Shown in pieces: positions 18,836-27,251 of a stretch of DNA of 64,000 bases. Numbering within the stretch: position 1 is the first letter of the stretch; each line of letters opens with the position of its first letter. Made by a program: the position numbers and the translations under genes. The DNA comes from Anaerosolibacter sp. (GTDB lineage: Bacteria; Bacillota; Clostridia; Peptostreptococcales; Thermotaleaceae). Location of the stretch: contig NZ_JARBTM010000013.1 in assembly GCF_029240175.1 (NCBI RefSeq), forward strand, positions 17,068 through 81,067, written 5' to 3'. The notes below the pieces were generated by a model. The model searched no databases. It saw only the letters and a program-made list of their open reading frames with translations, and was not told the origin of the DNA.

Positions 18836-19861
18836 CTAACCCCTTCCAAATGAACAGTTTGGAAACCTACACGGATCGCACTTCCTACATAGACCACCGT
18901 TCGCCAAGGCAATAATATCTGCCTTGGTAATCTTTATTCCTGCCGCAACCCTTGGATAGATCAAATCAAATACGGTGATTTTGGCATACATGCCGCAGGC
19001 TGGTATACCAATCACAGCAATATCACCGATGTAACTCATCATGAACATTGCCCCTGGCAATACTGGCGAGCCATATTTCACCACATCCGCCACAGACCGT
19101 ATTGCCTTTGGTGTTACATCATCAGGATCCACGGACATTCCCCCTGAGACCAAAACCACATCGCTGCCCTTGGATACTGCTTCCTGAATCTTTTCACGGA
19201 TTATTCCTTCATCATCGGGGGCAAAGCTTACATGAATAACGGTTCCCCCCAATGCTTCTACCTTCTTTGTCAGCACCTCTTGAAAAGCATCCTTAATGAT
19301 GCCTTTATAGACCTCTGTGCCAGTGATGACGATGGAAACCTTAACCGGCTGAAATGGAATAACGGATACAATGGTCCCTTTCTCCCTTCTGATCCCTTGC
19401 GCAGTCTCCATGATCTCCCTCTTTACCACAAGGGGTGTCACCTTTGTCCCTGCAACCATTTCACCTTTCGTCACAATAGAATAATTGGGCAATGTAGATG
19501 CTACCACATCCTCAAGACAATTTAGTGCATAAAGGCCTTCTGTATCTACCTTTAAGAGTCCATGCACTGTAGCATGTAGATTCACCCTGCTTTCATAGGG
19601 TTCTGTTACTTCCACATTCTGCCCCCCTAGAATGTCTCCTAAGATTCGTGCCCCATCATCCTCATGGACTTCATCCTCATCCATATGTAAGACATAGATA
19701 TGATTCTTTCCAAGGCCTCTCAATCGATCTAAATCTTCTACTTCAATCCGATGACCCTTCTTGAATGCTCTGCCTTTTCTTTCCCCTGGTATGATTTCAG
19801 TAATATCATGGCATAGGATCATACCAACGGCATCCTCAATCTTTACCTTTCTCGTCTCCAT
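18836..19861 (-). CDS. Molybdopterin-binding MoeA-like protein with C-terminal cysteine cluster
   Basis: A 341-residue MoaB/Mog-type protein. The MoCF_biosynth domain is seen in IVITGTEVYKGII and DVVLVSGGMSVDPDDVT, then VLPGAMFMMSYIGDIAVIGIPACGMY. The C-terminal end has four cysteines, CRKCDPCRFPNCSFG, an unusual addition that could bind iron-sulfur or zinc. The start ATG 19861 has GGGGG 6 nt upstream and lies 26 bp inside the end of the mocA-like gene, so the two are translationally coupled. It likely inserts Mo or adenylates molybdopterin for the hydroxylase. Confidence 0.87.
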   Translation of the reverse strand: METRKVKIEDAVGMILCHDITEIIPGERKGRAFKKGHRIEVEDLDRLRGLGKNHIYVLHMDEDEVHEDDGARILGDILGGQNVEVTEPYESRVNLHATVHGLLKVDTEGLYALNCLEDVVASTLPNYSIVTKGEMVAGTKVTPLVVKREIMETAQGIRREKGTIVSVIPFQPVKVSIVITGTEVYKGIIKDAFQEVLTKKVEALGGTVIHVSFAPDDEGIIREKIQEAVSKGSDVVLVSGGMSVDPDDVTPKAIRSVADVVKYGSPVLPGAMFMMSYIGDIAVIGIPACGMYAKITVFDLIYPRVAAGIKITKADIIALANGGLCRKCDPCRFPNCSFGRG

Positions 19862-20444
19862 CTTCATCCCCCTTTTTTGCCAAATCATAGGCTTCTATGG
19901 TATCTATGTCACGATTCCATTTCCTTTTGTGAAAGGGCACCCAGGCTACATCCTCCTTATATTTCTCGATCAGCTGCCTGGCCCCCATATCTCCTTGAAC
20001 ATCACAAAGATCCAGCTCGTATTCACGGGAAAATAACACGGGGTTTCCCCTCTGTCCCTCGTACAGGGGTACAATAATTCCCTTTTTGTTCCGATGATAT
20101 GTATGAATCAGTCGATTTATGATCATGGCATCTATATAAGGCATATCTCCTAACAAAAACATAACCGCCTTGCTATCTGGACATATAGCTTTTATACCTG
20201 TCATCAGAGATGTACTTAATCCCTTTTCATAATCCTTATTTTCTACTGCCCTTAGTCCGTGGATCTCAGCCAATTGCCTGCTGTTCCCGTAGCTCCCCCA
20301 TACAACGATGGTCTCATGCAAGATAGAATTCTTCGCAGCTAAAATCACATGCTCCAAAAGCGGTCTCCCATGAAGCATCAAAGATAACTTGTCTTGGCCC
20401 ATGCGGCTGCTTTTTCCTGCTGCCAGTATAATCCCAGATATCAT
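19836..20444 (-). CDS. mocA: MocA-like molybdenum cofactor nucleotidyltransferase
   Basis: A 202-residue NTP transferase. It starts with the nucleotide-binding ILAAGKSSRMGQDKLSL, has the metal site FLLGDMPYIDA and ends with an R-N-R-DIDTIEAY segment typical of MocA/MobA proteins. MocA attaches CMP to molybdopterin to form the dinucleotide cofactor of xanthine-dehydrogenase-type enzymes. Its ATG overlaps the yqeC stop (ATGA). It is part of the accessory block for the hydroxylase upstream. Confidence 0.9.
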   Translation of the reverse strand: MISGIILAAGKSSRMGQDKLSLMLHGRPLLEHVILAAKNSILHETIVVWGSYGNSRQLAEIHGLRAVENKDYEKGLSTSLMTGIKAICPDSKAVMFLLGDMPYIDAMIINRLIHTYHRNKKGIIVPLYEGQRGNPVLFSREYELDLCDVQGDMGARQLIEKYKEDVAWVPFHKRKWNRDIDTIEAYDLAKKGDEDGDEKGKD

Positions 20445-21187
20445 TCCATCACTTCCCTACAAATTTCCGCTGTCCTTGTGTTACCAATCATTACACCAGC
20501 GATCTGGTTTCCTCCAATCGTTAAGATTGTTTTAGCGATTTCCCTCGCCAGCGTAAGATTGCTATCGGTAACTTTATTTAAAAACACATATGTATCACCA
20601 TGAATTCCTGCCCCTGAAATCAATCCCCTGGGCCAAAATAAAGATTCAATCCGTTCCTTCATCGTAGGTCTTTCTCCATGAAAATTCTTCAAAAATCCCT
20701 GTGGCCTATGGGCAACTTCATACATATCCCGATCTTCAAAGGCATCTAAACCCAGTAAGATCACGCGTGTTTGGCTCCCCTTGGGCACACAAGGCTCATT
20801 GTCACCATAGAACTTAATGGATCTCCCTTTACAGCCATCGGCCTCCACCAGCAGGCAATGGTTGGGAAATGCTTGTTCCAGGGGTTCTATCCATTGTTGG
20901 GGAATCCCTAGGAGTTTTCCTTCTTCTGTTATGCCCTTTCCGATGGTAATCATTATTTTCTGGGACTTCATGATTTTCTCTTTTAGTAATTCTATATTAT
21001 CTGAAATCAAAATCAGTCTATCCGCTGCTTCAGGCACCCAGATTTTGGTCGTTGTTGTATGGATCACGGGCATGTTGCTGCTACTCAGTTCTTTGATTAC
21101 CGACTCAATCACTGAAGTTTTTCCTCCACAACCCACAAAGGATAGGGCCCTACCAGGCACAATGGCAACGACATCCGTGAATTTCAC
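20441..21187 (-). CDS. yqeC: Selenium-dependent hydroxylase accessory protein YqeC
   Basis: A 248-residue YqeC-family protein. The N-terminal ALSFVGCGGKTSVIESVIKE resembles a nucleotide-binding loop, followed by VIHTTTTKIWVPEA, LLVEADGCKGRSIKFY and VILLGLDAFEDRD. YqeB and YqeC occur together in organisms with selenium-dependent molybdenum hydroxylases. It starts at GTG 21187 with a weak site (GTGAGG) upstream. It is first of four accessory genes (yqeC, mocA, moeA-like, yqeB), separated from the nitrilase gene by a terminator, so the accessory block may have its own promoter. Confidence 0.92.
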   Translation of the reverse strand: MKFTDVVAIVPGRALSFVGCGGKTSVIESVIKELSSSNMPVIHTTTTKIWVPEAADRLILISDNIELLKEKIMKSQKIMITIGKGITEEGKLLGIPQQWIEPLEQAFPNHCLLVEADGCKGRSIKFYGDNEPCVPKGSQTRVILLGLDAFEDRDMYEVAHRPQGFLKNFHGERPTMKERIESLFWPRGLISGAGIHGDTYVFLNKVTDSNLTLAREIAKTILTIGGNQIAGVMIGNTRTAEICREVME

Positions 21188-21310
21188 CGTTTTAACCTCA
21201 CTTTAAAATCATATTTCTCTCTCTATTATATCGTTTATGTTCCCGTATTGAAATGTAAATTTATAAACAAGAACCCTCTTTTATACAGCAAATTCATCTA
21301 TTCGTAAACT

Positions 21311-21345
21311 TAAAATAGGCCCTTGGAAAATTCCAAGAGACCTAT
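21311..21345 (-). terminator. Terminator between the nitrilase gene and yqeC
   Basis: ATAGGTCTCTTGGA/TCCAAGGGCCTAT stem with a TTTT tail on the minus strand, dividing catabolic and maturation transcripts. Confidence 0.82.
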
Positions 21346-21399
21346 GAAGTATTTCTATATTATTTCTGTTTCAATTATAAAATTCCTGCTGCTGCAAAC

Positions 21400-22290
21400 T
21401 TATCTCTTATAGGGAACCCGCCGGCTTGGTTCAAAGGGACTCTTCCCTTCTTGGAGGATTTCTCCATATACCGCCACATTTCGATCCTCAATGTGATCAA
21501 AGATCATAGGAGATTTTGTGCCAAAGCTTACATAGCGTATGGGATTGGCATCTAGTTTAGCAGCAATGATTTCCTCCGTCCCTCTGGCAAGGGCCAACAC
21601 TTGAGCGATAGGACTTACAATCATGCTATGGCCAAAATAATAGTTTTTTCCTGCATCTGGCCCTACGGCATTGGCTGCCAGCATATATACATGATTATCA
21701 TAGGCTCTGGCCTTATTGACCATTTCCCATATATCAAAACTCCTCAGCAAAGCCGATGGCCGTGTTATGATTTCAGCACCCTTTAGCGCCAATACCCTGG
21801 ATAGTTCGGGAAAGTCTCCATCATAACAGATGATCATGCCGATTTTTCCCAGCTTTGTCTCCACCACCACAGTTTCATTGCCCGGTGTAGTCCATCCCCC
21901 GCCCTCCAACCTTTCCGTAGGGAAAGGATGGGTTTTTCGATATTTCCCCAGTACCTCTCCCTGGTCATCGATGAGGATGGAACTGTTTAGAACAACACCC
22001 CTCTGGCTGCCTCTTTCATAGAGGGGAAAGACCACATGGACACCCAATTCCTTGGCCAGCTTTTGAATTTTTGCCGTATGGTCTCCCGGCACTGGCCCCA
22101 GCATTTCATAAAATGCATCCACAGCCATATTTGGGGTAAAACCTGTGGTAATACTCTCAGGAAATACCACCAACTCTGCTTCATACTCCTTTACTGCCTT
22201 CTCAAGCCAGTGACAGCACTTATCAATATTATAATTGACCGCATTGGGCTCCACCGCAATCTGGACACAGGCTGCTATATGCTCCTTCAT
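21400..22290 (-). CDS. Carbon-nitrogen hydrolase (nitrilase superfamily)
   Basis: A 296-residue amidase/carbamoylase-type enzyme with the complete Glu-Lys-Cys triad: Glu45 in VFPESITTG, Lys119 in GKYRKTHPFP and Cys155 in MIICYDGDFPE. The superfamily includes N-carbamoyl hydrolases such as beta-ureidopropionase, omega-amidases and formamidases. It starts 3 nt after the cyclase-family gene stop, so the two are almost surely cotranscribed. In the context of carbamoyl-transfer genes it may cleave an amide or ureido compound from ring opening, but the substrate is unproven. Confidence 0.9.
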   Translation of the reverse strand: MKEHIAACVQIAVEPNAVNYNIDKCCHWLEKAVKEYEAELVVFPESITTGFTPNMAVDAFYEMLGPVPGDHTAKIQKLAKELGVHVVFPLYERGSQRGVVLNSSILIDDQGEVLGKYRKTHPFPTERLEGGGWTTPGNETVVVETKLGKIGMIICYDGDFPELSRVLALKGAEIITRPSALLRSFDIWEMVNKARAYDNHVYMLAANAVGPDAGKNYYFGHSMIVSPIAQVLALARGTEEIIAAKLDANPIRYVSFGTKSPMIFDHIEDRNVAVYGEILQEGKSPFEPSRRVPYKR

Positions 22291-22293
22291 CCT

Positions 22294-23085
22294 CTATTCC
22301 TCATCGAAGGCGACAATTCTACAGATACTGGATTCTCCACCTTGGAATTTCCAAGGGAAGCATCCAATAATCAGACGTCGGTTTAGGATCTTATCAATTT
22401 CCCCGCCTACATTCTCAGCATGGATAATCTCATGGGGTTTTGGAAACACCTGCATGTGCATTGCCTGATATACCTCTGGCCATGGGTATATCTCATCCAA
22501 GCCCTTTCCATACTTTCCCTTCAAATATGCGTCTGCTCGCTCTGCTTCTCTTGGCTCCCAATCACGAATCTTGGTATTCATAGGATGGTCAGCTGAACCA
22601 CAATCTACACCAATCCATTTGATTTCCATTTCTTTTACCCAATCTACAAAGTCCATAGATGGTCCGGGATGTCTCAGCATATATCTTCTTTCATCGGCTT
22701 CAGGCTGATCCCATCCGTATCTGTGGTAACCCGTATTGATAATAAGGATATCCCCTTTTTTCACTTCAACCCGATCCATAATATCCTGGGGTGTATAAAT
22801 GCTGAAGTCTTCCGTAATGTCTGAAAGATCCACCACAACCCCAGGCCCTATCAACTTATCCAATGGCAAAGACGCAATGTCTCTTCCTGCCGTATCGAAG
22901 TGCAGGGGTCCATCTAAGTGGGTACCTACATGATTTGAAGTCGTAATCAACTGTCCGTTGGCCCCATTGGGTGATAATCTTTTGAAAAACTTGATTTGCA
23001 GCGGCTCATAGGTAGGCCATGGTGGCGTAAGATGACTGAGGTTTTGCGTTAAATCATACATTTTTACATTTTTCCAGAATTCCAT
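22294..23085 (-). CDS. Cyclase-family metal hydrolase (KynB-like)
   Basis: A 263-residue protein of the cyclase/kynurenine-formamidase superfamily. The metal-binding motif is HVGTHLDGPLH with His52, His56, Asp58 and His62; ILIINTGYHRYGWDQ and IGVDCGSADHP follow. These enzymes hydrolyse cyclic amides or formamides. The start ATG 23085 lies 9 nt after GGGGG. Gene neighbours are AllG-like upstream and a nitrilase-type hydrolase downstream. Ring opening of a nitrogen heterocycle or hydrolysis of its amide is a reasonable proposal. It is not a classical dihydroorotase or allantoinase. Confidence 0.88.
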   Translation of the reverse strand: MEFWKNVKMYDLTQNLSHLTPPWPTYEPLQIKFFKRLSPNGANGQLITTSNHVGTHLDGPLHFDTAGRDIASLPLDKLIGPGVVVDLSDITEDFSIYTPQDIMDRVEVKKGDILIINTGYHRYGWDQPEADERRYMLRHPGPSMDFVDWVKEMEIKWIGVDCGSADHPMNTKIRDWEPREAERADAYLKGKYGKGLDEIYPWPEVYQAMHMQVFPKPHEIIHAENVGGEIDKILNRRLIIGCFPWKFQGGESSICRIVAFDEE

Positions 23086-23117
23086 TTTTAAAATCCCCCT
23101 TTATGTATTGAATAAAT

Positions 23118-24380
23118 CTATATTGCACCTTTCTCCTCTAAATCCAAGACAAAGGCTTCCAATGCATCTTCAAAGCATTTCATTGGCGGTCGCACCAATC
23201 CGGCACCCACTTGCCCTACCCCAGGCTTGTTGTGGGCAATGCCCGTGTTGATGATGGGTAAAATATTGGTCTCAACTACCTTCTGAATGTCAATACCAGT
23301 GGCAGTTCCTTTAAAGTTCAAGACAGGAATCTTATAGGTATTGTTCTCAGCCTCTGTGATCTCATACATGAGCTTTGAATAGTTGATGGCATCCTGGGGT
23401 GTACCTCCTACAAATTGGACGATGGCAGGAGCTGCCGCCATGGCAAAACCTCCGATACCACAGGTCTCCGTAATGGTACTATCTCCGATATCAGGATTGG
23501 CATCGGCTGCTGAATAGCCTGGGAAATACAATCCATCTATGATCTCCGCTGGAGCAGTAAACCAGCGATCTCCCAATCCAGAAACCCGAATCCCAAACTC
23601 CGTGCCATTTCTCGCCATGGTATAAACGATCGTACAGTAAGGTATATCCTTAGCTGCCTCCAAGGTTGCCTTACATGCAGGCATTGTGAGATTTAAGAAA
23701 AAGTGATCATTGCTATGGATAAATTTTAATACTTCGATCTTTGCCTCATTAGAAAAATTTGTACCGATAATATGGGGTGCAAGCTCCCGAATCAACAAGG
23801 AAGTACCTGCTTTGTTTCGATTATGACCTTCATCTCCCATCATGACCACTTGGGCAATCATGTTCTTTAGATCCAGGGGACCTGATAAGGCTAGCGCTTC
23901 CTTCAATACAGGTGCCAACACGGTCTCCATCCATTTCAGCCTATTAATAACATCTTCTCCATAGGCTCCATAACGCAGTACTTTTCCCAAGCCCTCATTT
24001 AATGTGCAATAGGCTTCATTGCCATAGGTCATATTTTTTATAATCCAAACAGGCATAGATGCCGTCATAACACCCGCCATCGGCCCTACTGCATTATGAT
24101 GATGGCAGGGATCAAAGCTAATCTCCCCCGATTCTGCCAGGGCCACTGCTTCAGCTTCATTCACTGCCAATCCTTCATAAATCAAACCGCCAATAACGGC
24201 ACCTTTTAAAGGTCCACTCATTTTTTTCCAGGTGACTGGTGGGCCAGCGTGAAAAATGGACTTTTTTGTCATGCCTGGTACAACCTCACTGGCAGTACCA
24301 ATCCCTATCAGAACAGGCTGGCCATTGAGTATTTTCTCCAGGGCCTCTTGATTGGCCTTTTGGATTTTCTCTTGAACCAT
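23118..24380 (-). CDS. allG: DUF1116 protein, AllG/YlbE-like carbamoyltransferase component
   Basis: A 420-residue DUF1116 family protein. Relatives (E. coli YlbE/AllG) are one of three subunits needed for anaerobic oxamate carbamoyltransferase. Visible conserved segments are VLIGIGTASEVVPGM, HHNAVGPMAGVMTASMP, MVMMGDEGHNRNKAGTS-like MGDEGHNRNKAG, and NTGIAHNKPGVGQVGAG. ATG 24380 has GGGGG 8 nt upstream; a TTG at 24383 is the alternative. It follows the small FdrA-tail gene by about 30 bp. The partner subunits AllF and AllH are just upstream, so the complex is complete here. Confidence 0.9.
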   Translation of the reverse strand: MVQEKIQKANQEALEKILNGQPVLIGIGTASEVVPGMTKKSIFHAGPPVTWKKMSGPLKGAVIGGLIYEGLAVNEAEAVALAESGEISFDPCHHHNAVGPMAGVMTASMPVWIIKNMTYGNEAYCTLNEGLGKVLRYGAYGEDVINRLKWMETVLAPVLKEALALSGPLDLKNMIAQVVMMGDEGHNRNKAGTSLLIRELAPHIIGTNFSNEAKIEVLKFIHSNDHFFLNLTMPACKATLEAAKDIPYCTIVYTMARNGTEFGIRVSGLGDRWFTAPAEIIDGLYFPGYSAADANPDIGDSTITETCGIGGFAMAAAPAIVQFVGGTPQDAINYSKLMYEITEAENNTYKIPVLNFKGTATGIDIQKVVETNILPIINTGIAHNKPGVGQVGAGLVRPPMKCFEDALEAFVLDLEEKGAI

Positions 24381-24410
24381 CAATGCATCCCCCTTTACAA
24401 TATTTTTCTT

Positions 24411-24587
24411 CTACTTTCCTTTTAGCTTTGCCAGCAGCGATGCCATCTTCTGATTTCCACCAGCCGGCGGCTTCCAATCTACATGTATTACATTTATCTT
24501 TTGTTCTTTCAAATCTTTGGCGAAGGACACCAAGCCCATATTGATTACCTTGATTTCTGATGCAAATAACTCATTAATCTTACCCAT
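24411..24587 (-). CDS. Stand-alone FdrA/YlbE-type tail domain (58 residues)
   Basis: A short protein of 58 residues with INELFASEIKVINMGL and HVDWKPPAGG, a segment I recognise as part of the FdrA or YlbE polypeptide in other bacteria, where it is fused. Here it is a separate gene between fdrA and allG. ATG 24587 follows GGAGGG; an ATG at 24605 overlaps the fdrA stop (TAATG) and is the alternative start. Lysine-rich ends (KLKGK). It is probably an obligate small subunit of the carbamoyltransferase complex. Domain origin is from memory of the family, not a search. Confidence 0.75.
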   Translation of the reverse strand: MGKINELFASEIKVINMGLVSFAKDLKEQKINVIHVDWKPPAGGNQKMASLLAKLKGK

Positions 24588-24604
24588 GCTGCCACTTCCC
24601 TCCA

Positions 24605-26158
24605 TTATGAAATTGCCTCCAGTATTTTCATCGCTAAGCGTACCGCCTGAGCGTTCGACGGCATAACGGCCACACCGGCTTTCCTCAGTTTTTCCTCCTG
24701 ATCTTCTAAGCTTTGCGGGTCCTTGTCAGTACCGCATACCGATGCGATAAAGCAAGGGCCAAACCCCTTTTTCTGTTTTATGTCCTGAGCCTTCTCTATT
24801 CCTGGCAGCATCTCCCCGACTGGATCTGGATGAGCGCCATAACCTATGACAAAATCCATTAGGATCAAAGCCACTTCATCGTCTTCAATCTCCCTCATCA
24901 ACCGTTCTAAGCGATAGGTGGGATCAATCATGGGATGAGCCCTCCCAACGGTAAAGTCATCATCTCCCAAATCAATACAGGTGTGTTTATAACTCTGATG
25001 TATATTTTCCAATAGGTATTCCGATGACATCGGAATGTTAGAATATACATCCTTTGTCATACTGGAGATCAGCTTTATCGCCTCATCACAAAGGGTCCCC
25101 CCTGTGTATAAACCTCGTAGATACTTCTGATTGCTTCTTAAGCCTGCTGCAGTTTGGGCAACCAAATCCTCTATTTCCTTTTCAGGCTGGCTAATTCCCA
25201 GCGTATCTTTTATCTCAAAGCCTTTTACCAGGGCAACAGCCTTTGATGCCGTATCCTCTAAGGTCCATCCGGGCACCAAACCGTACTGATGAATCAACTG
25301 GCCATCACTGCCGATAAAATTAATTACTGCAGGCTTACCACTTCTTTGCACCTCACCAAGTACTACTTCTGCAATTTCAGGGTCTGGTGGCTTGGAAATC
25401 AGTACAATCACTTTTGTCTCAGGATCTTTGGCAAGGGCACGAATCCCCTCGATCATCATGGTTCCCCCGATTTCTTTTTTTAGATCTCTTCCTCCTGTAC
25501 CAATCACTTGGGATATGCCGCTGCCAAGCTTATCGATAAGCACACTTACTTCTTGGGTTCCTGTACCCGAAGCGCCTACAATTCCAATTGGCCCTTTGCT
25601 GATTACGTTGGCGAAGGCCAACGGTACATGATTGATGATGGCCGTTCCACAGTCAGGTCCCATCATCAGCAGTCCTTTTTCTTTTGCCAAATCTTTTAAT
25701 TCCTTTTCTTCTTCTAAGGTAACATTGTCGCTGAACAGCATCACATGGAGTCCTTCTTCCAAGGCCTTTTTCGCTTCATAAAAGGCATATCTTCCTGGAA
25801 GTGAAATCAGTACCATGTTGGAGCTAGGTTCATGTCTTAATGCCGATTCCAAGGTTGGCGGGGTATAATCTCCCATGTCAGATTCTTGTTTCTTATTCAG
25901 CAGCTCATCCACTTTCTTTACGACCGCTTCCATCCGATCCTCATCCGATAGAACTGCAATGAAGAAATCACTTGGGCCTACATCCTTTATTCCCCCGTGG
26001 CACAATCCTAAATTGTCAGCCAGCTCTTTATTTAATTCAGTTCCCATACCTACCAATACCTCTTGAATGCCATCCATCTTTTTTACTTCCTTGCTAATCC
26101 GCATCAACGTCACTGAATCATAATATGCGCCTTTTCTGACCTCTAGTCCTAAGCTCAT
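24605..26158 (-). CDS. fdrA: FdrA family protein, AllF-like carbamoyltransferase component
   Basis: A 517-residue protein with a succinyl-CoA-synthetase-like fold: GLLMMGPDCGTAIINHVPLA, a nucleotide-loop-like GIVGASGTGTQEVSVLID, GTGGRDLKKEIGG and LILMDFVIGYGAHPDPVG. FdrA is the AllF component of the E. coli oxamate carbamoyltransferase system. The ATG at 26158 overlaps the stop of the DUF2877 gene (ATGA) and has GGAGGG 8 nt upstream, giving tight translational coupling. Carbamoyl phosphate made by this complex would normally feed a carbamate kinase for ATP, but none is in the window. Confidence 0.93.
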   Translation of the reverse strand: MSLGLEVRKGAYYDSVTLMRISKEVKKMDGIQEVLVGMGTELNKELADNLGLCHGGIKDVGPSDFFIAVLSDEDRMEAVVKKVDELLNKKQESDMGDYTPPTLESALRHEPSSNMVLISLPGRYAFYEAKKALEEGLHVMLFSDNVTLEEEKELKDLAKEKGLLMMGPDCGTAIINHVPLAFANVISKGPIGIVGASGTGTQEVSVLIDKLGSGISQVIGTGGRDLKKEIGGTMMIEGIRALAKDPETKVIVLISKPPDPEIAEVVLGEVQRSGKPAVINFIGSDGQLIHQYGLVPGWTLEDTASKAVALVKGFEIKDTLGISQPEKEIEDLVAQTAAGLRSNQKYLRGLYTGGTLCDEAIKLISSMTKDVYSNIPMSSEYLLENIHQSYKHTCIDLGDDDFTVGRAHPMIDPTYRLERLMREIEDDEVALILMDFVIGYGAHPDPVGEMLPGIEKAQDIKQKKGFGPCFIASVCGTDKDPQSLEDQEEKLRKAGVAVMPSNAQAVRLAMKILEAIS

Positions 26159-27114
26159 ACGCTCCACCCTCCTTCTCTAGCCTTTATTTGACTTAGTATA
26201 CACCCTGCATAGATGCCTGCAATACAATCGGTTCCCGATGTATCACCGTTATCAATGACCGATATGGCATTCTGGTAAATGCTCTTTTCACTCTTTTCAT
26301 AAAAAATAGCTTTCATTAACTGGCCAATATTTTCTGCTGCCTCACCCATGGCAGCAAAGAGCAGCATCTCTGCACTGATTTTTGTGGTTCGATGGGCTGC
26401 ATCTTGTATAATGGCTTGATTTATTTTCAAAGTCTCTGTTAGCTCTCTACCATAATAATGGTCCCCATAGATCATGGCCGTCATCATCCCCGCCAATAGA
26501 TCATCGGCTGAAGGAGTTAACCCCAATCCAAAACCAATAATCTGTTTTGCCATATCTTCTATTTCCCTAAGGTTTCCCTTTAAAATCTGCTCTATCAGCT
26601 TCATGATTCTAGGTCCAATAAATTCACAATAGGTATTCATTTGTAATTCCTCAGGATATGGCATTCCTCTTAGGTCTTTGTCAGCAAGGAATAAGATCGC
26701 TCCCAGGCCTGACAGCCGTCCCTTTTCCAGGATGATCTTTCGTAATCTAGCTATATTCTCAAGTACATATTGTTCTTCCAATGGCATATGGGGAAATCCC
26801 GGTTTTCCATCCCAAATGACAGCTTCCTGGAAATCCAATTGTGGGCCCCTATCCATGGTTCGTATCAAATCATTGTGAATAACAACAGCTGTTCTCGTTT
26901 TGAACCCTAATGAATGCATGGTTTGTTCTGTGGGTATCTTTACAGTGATACATCTAGGCACCTTCGGCATACCATGGGCAATAAGGGGTATAATTTCCCC
27001 TGTCTGGATTTCGATATTGCATACCTTTTGAAACACCGAATGAACCACCCCGTGTATTTCCTTTTCTGTTGTCAATAATTCTCTTGTATTGGCACAGATC
27101 ATCATGGCTTTCAT
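26155..27114 (-). CDS. allH: DUF2877 protein, AllH/YlbF-like carbamoyltransferase component
   Basis: A 319-residue DUF2877 protein. The hallmark segment is GFGLGLTPSADDLLAGMM near residue 195, with DNGDTSGTDCIAGIYAG near the C-terminus. E. coli YlbF/AllH belongs here and is the third component of oxamate carbamoyltransferase. It is the first gene of the allH-fdrA-tail-allG run, with coupling to fdrA by an ATGA overlap. It starts at ATG 27114 after AAAGGAAAATGAC. It may use the ureide carbamoyl donor as substrate; the exact role of each subunit is not established from sequence. Confidence 0.88.
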   Translation of the reverse strand: MKAMMICANTRELLTTEKEIHGVVHSVFQKVCNIEIQTGEIIPLIAHGMPKVPRCITVKIPTEQTMHSLGFKTRTAVVIHNDLIRTMDRGPQLDFQEAVIWDGKPGFPHMPLEEQYVLENIARLRKIILEKGRLSGLGAILFLADKDLRGMPYPEELQMNTYCEFIGPRIMKLIEQILKGNLREIEDMAKQIIGFGLGLTPSADDLLAGMMTAMIYGDHYYGRELTETLKINQAIIQDAAHRTTKISAEMLLFAAMGEAAENIGQLMKAIFYEKSEKSIYQNAISVIDNGDTSGTDCIAGIYAGCILSQIKAREGGWSV

Positions 27115-27251
27115 GTCATTTTCCTTTACTTTAAAAGTTTTTCCTTAATATATTTACGGTCCTGTAGGAGTCTATTTCTTCAGAAAACGGGCGCCTTCCT
27201 TTGGGAATTTCCCCTAAATATTTCTCCTATCTTTTGTTTCCTGTTACCAAC

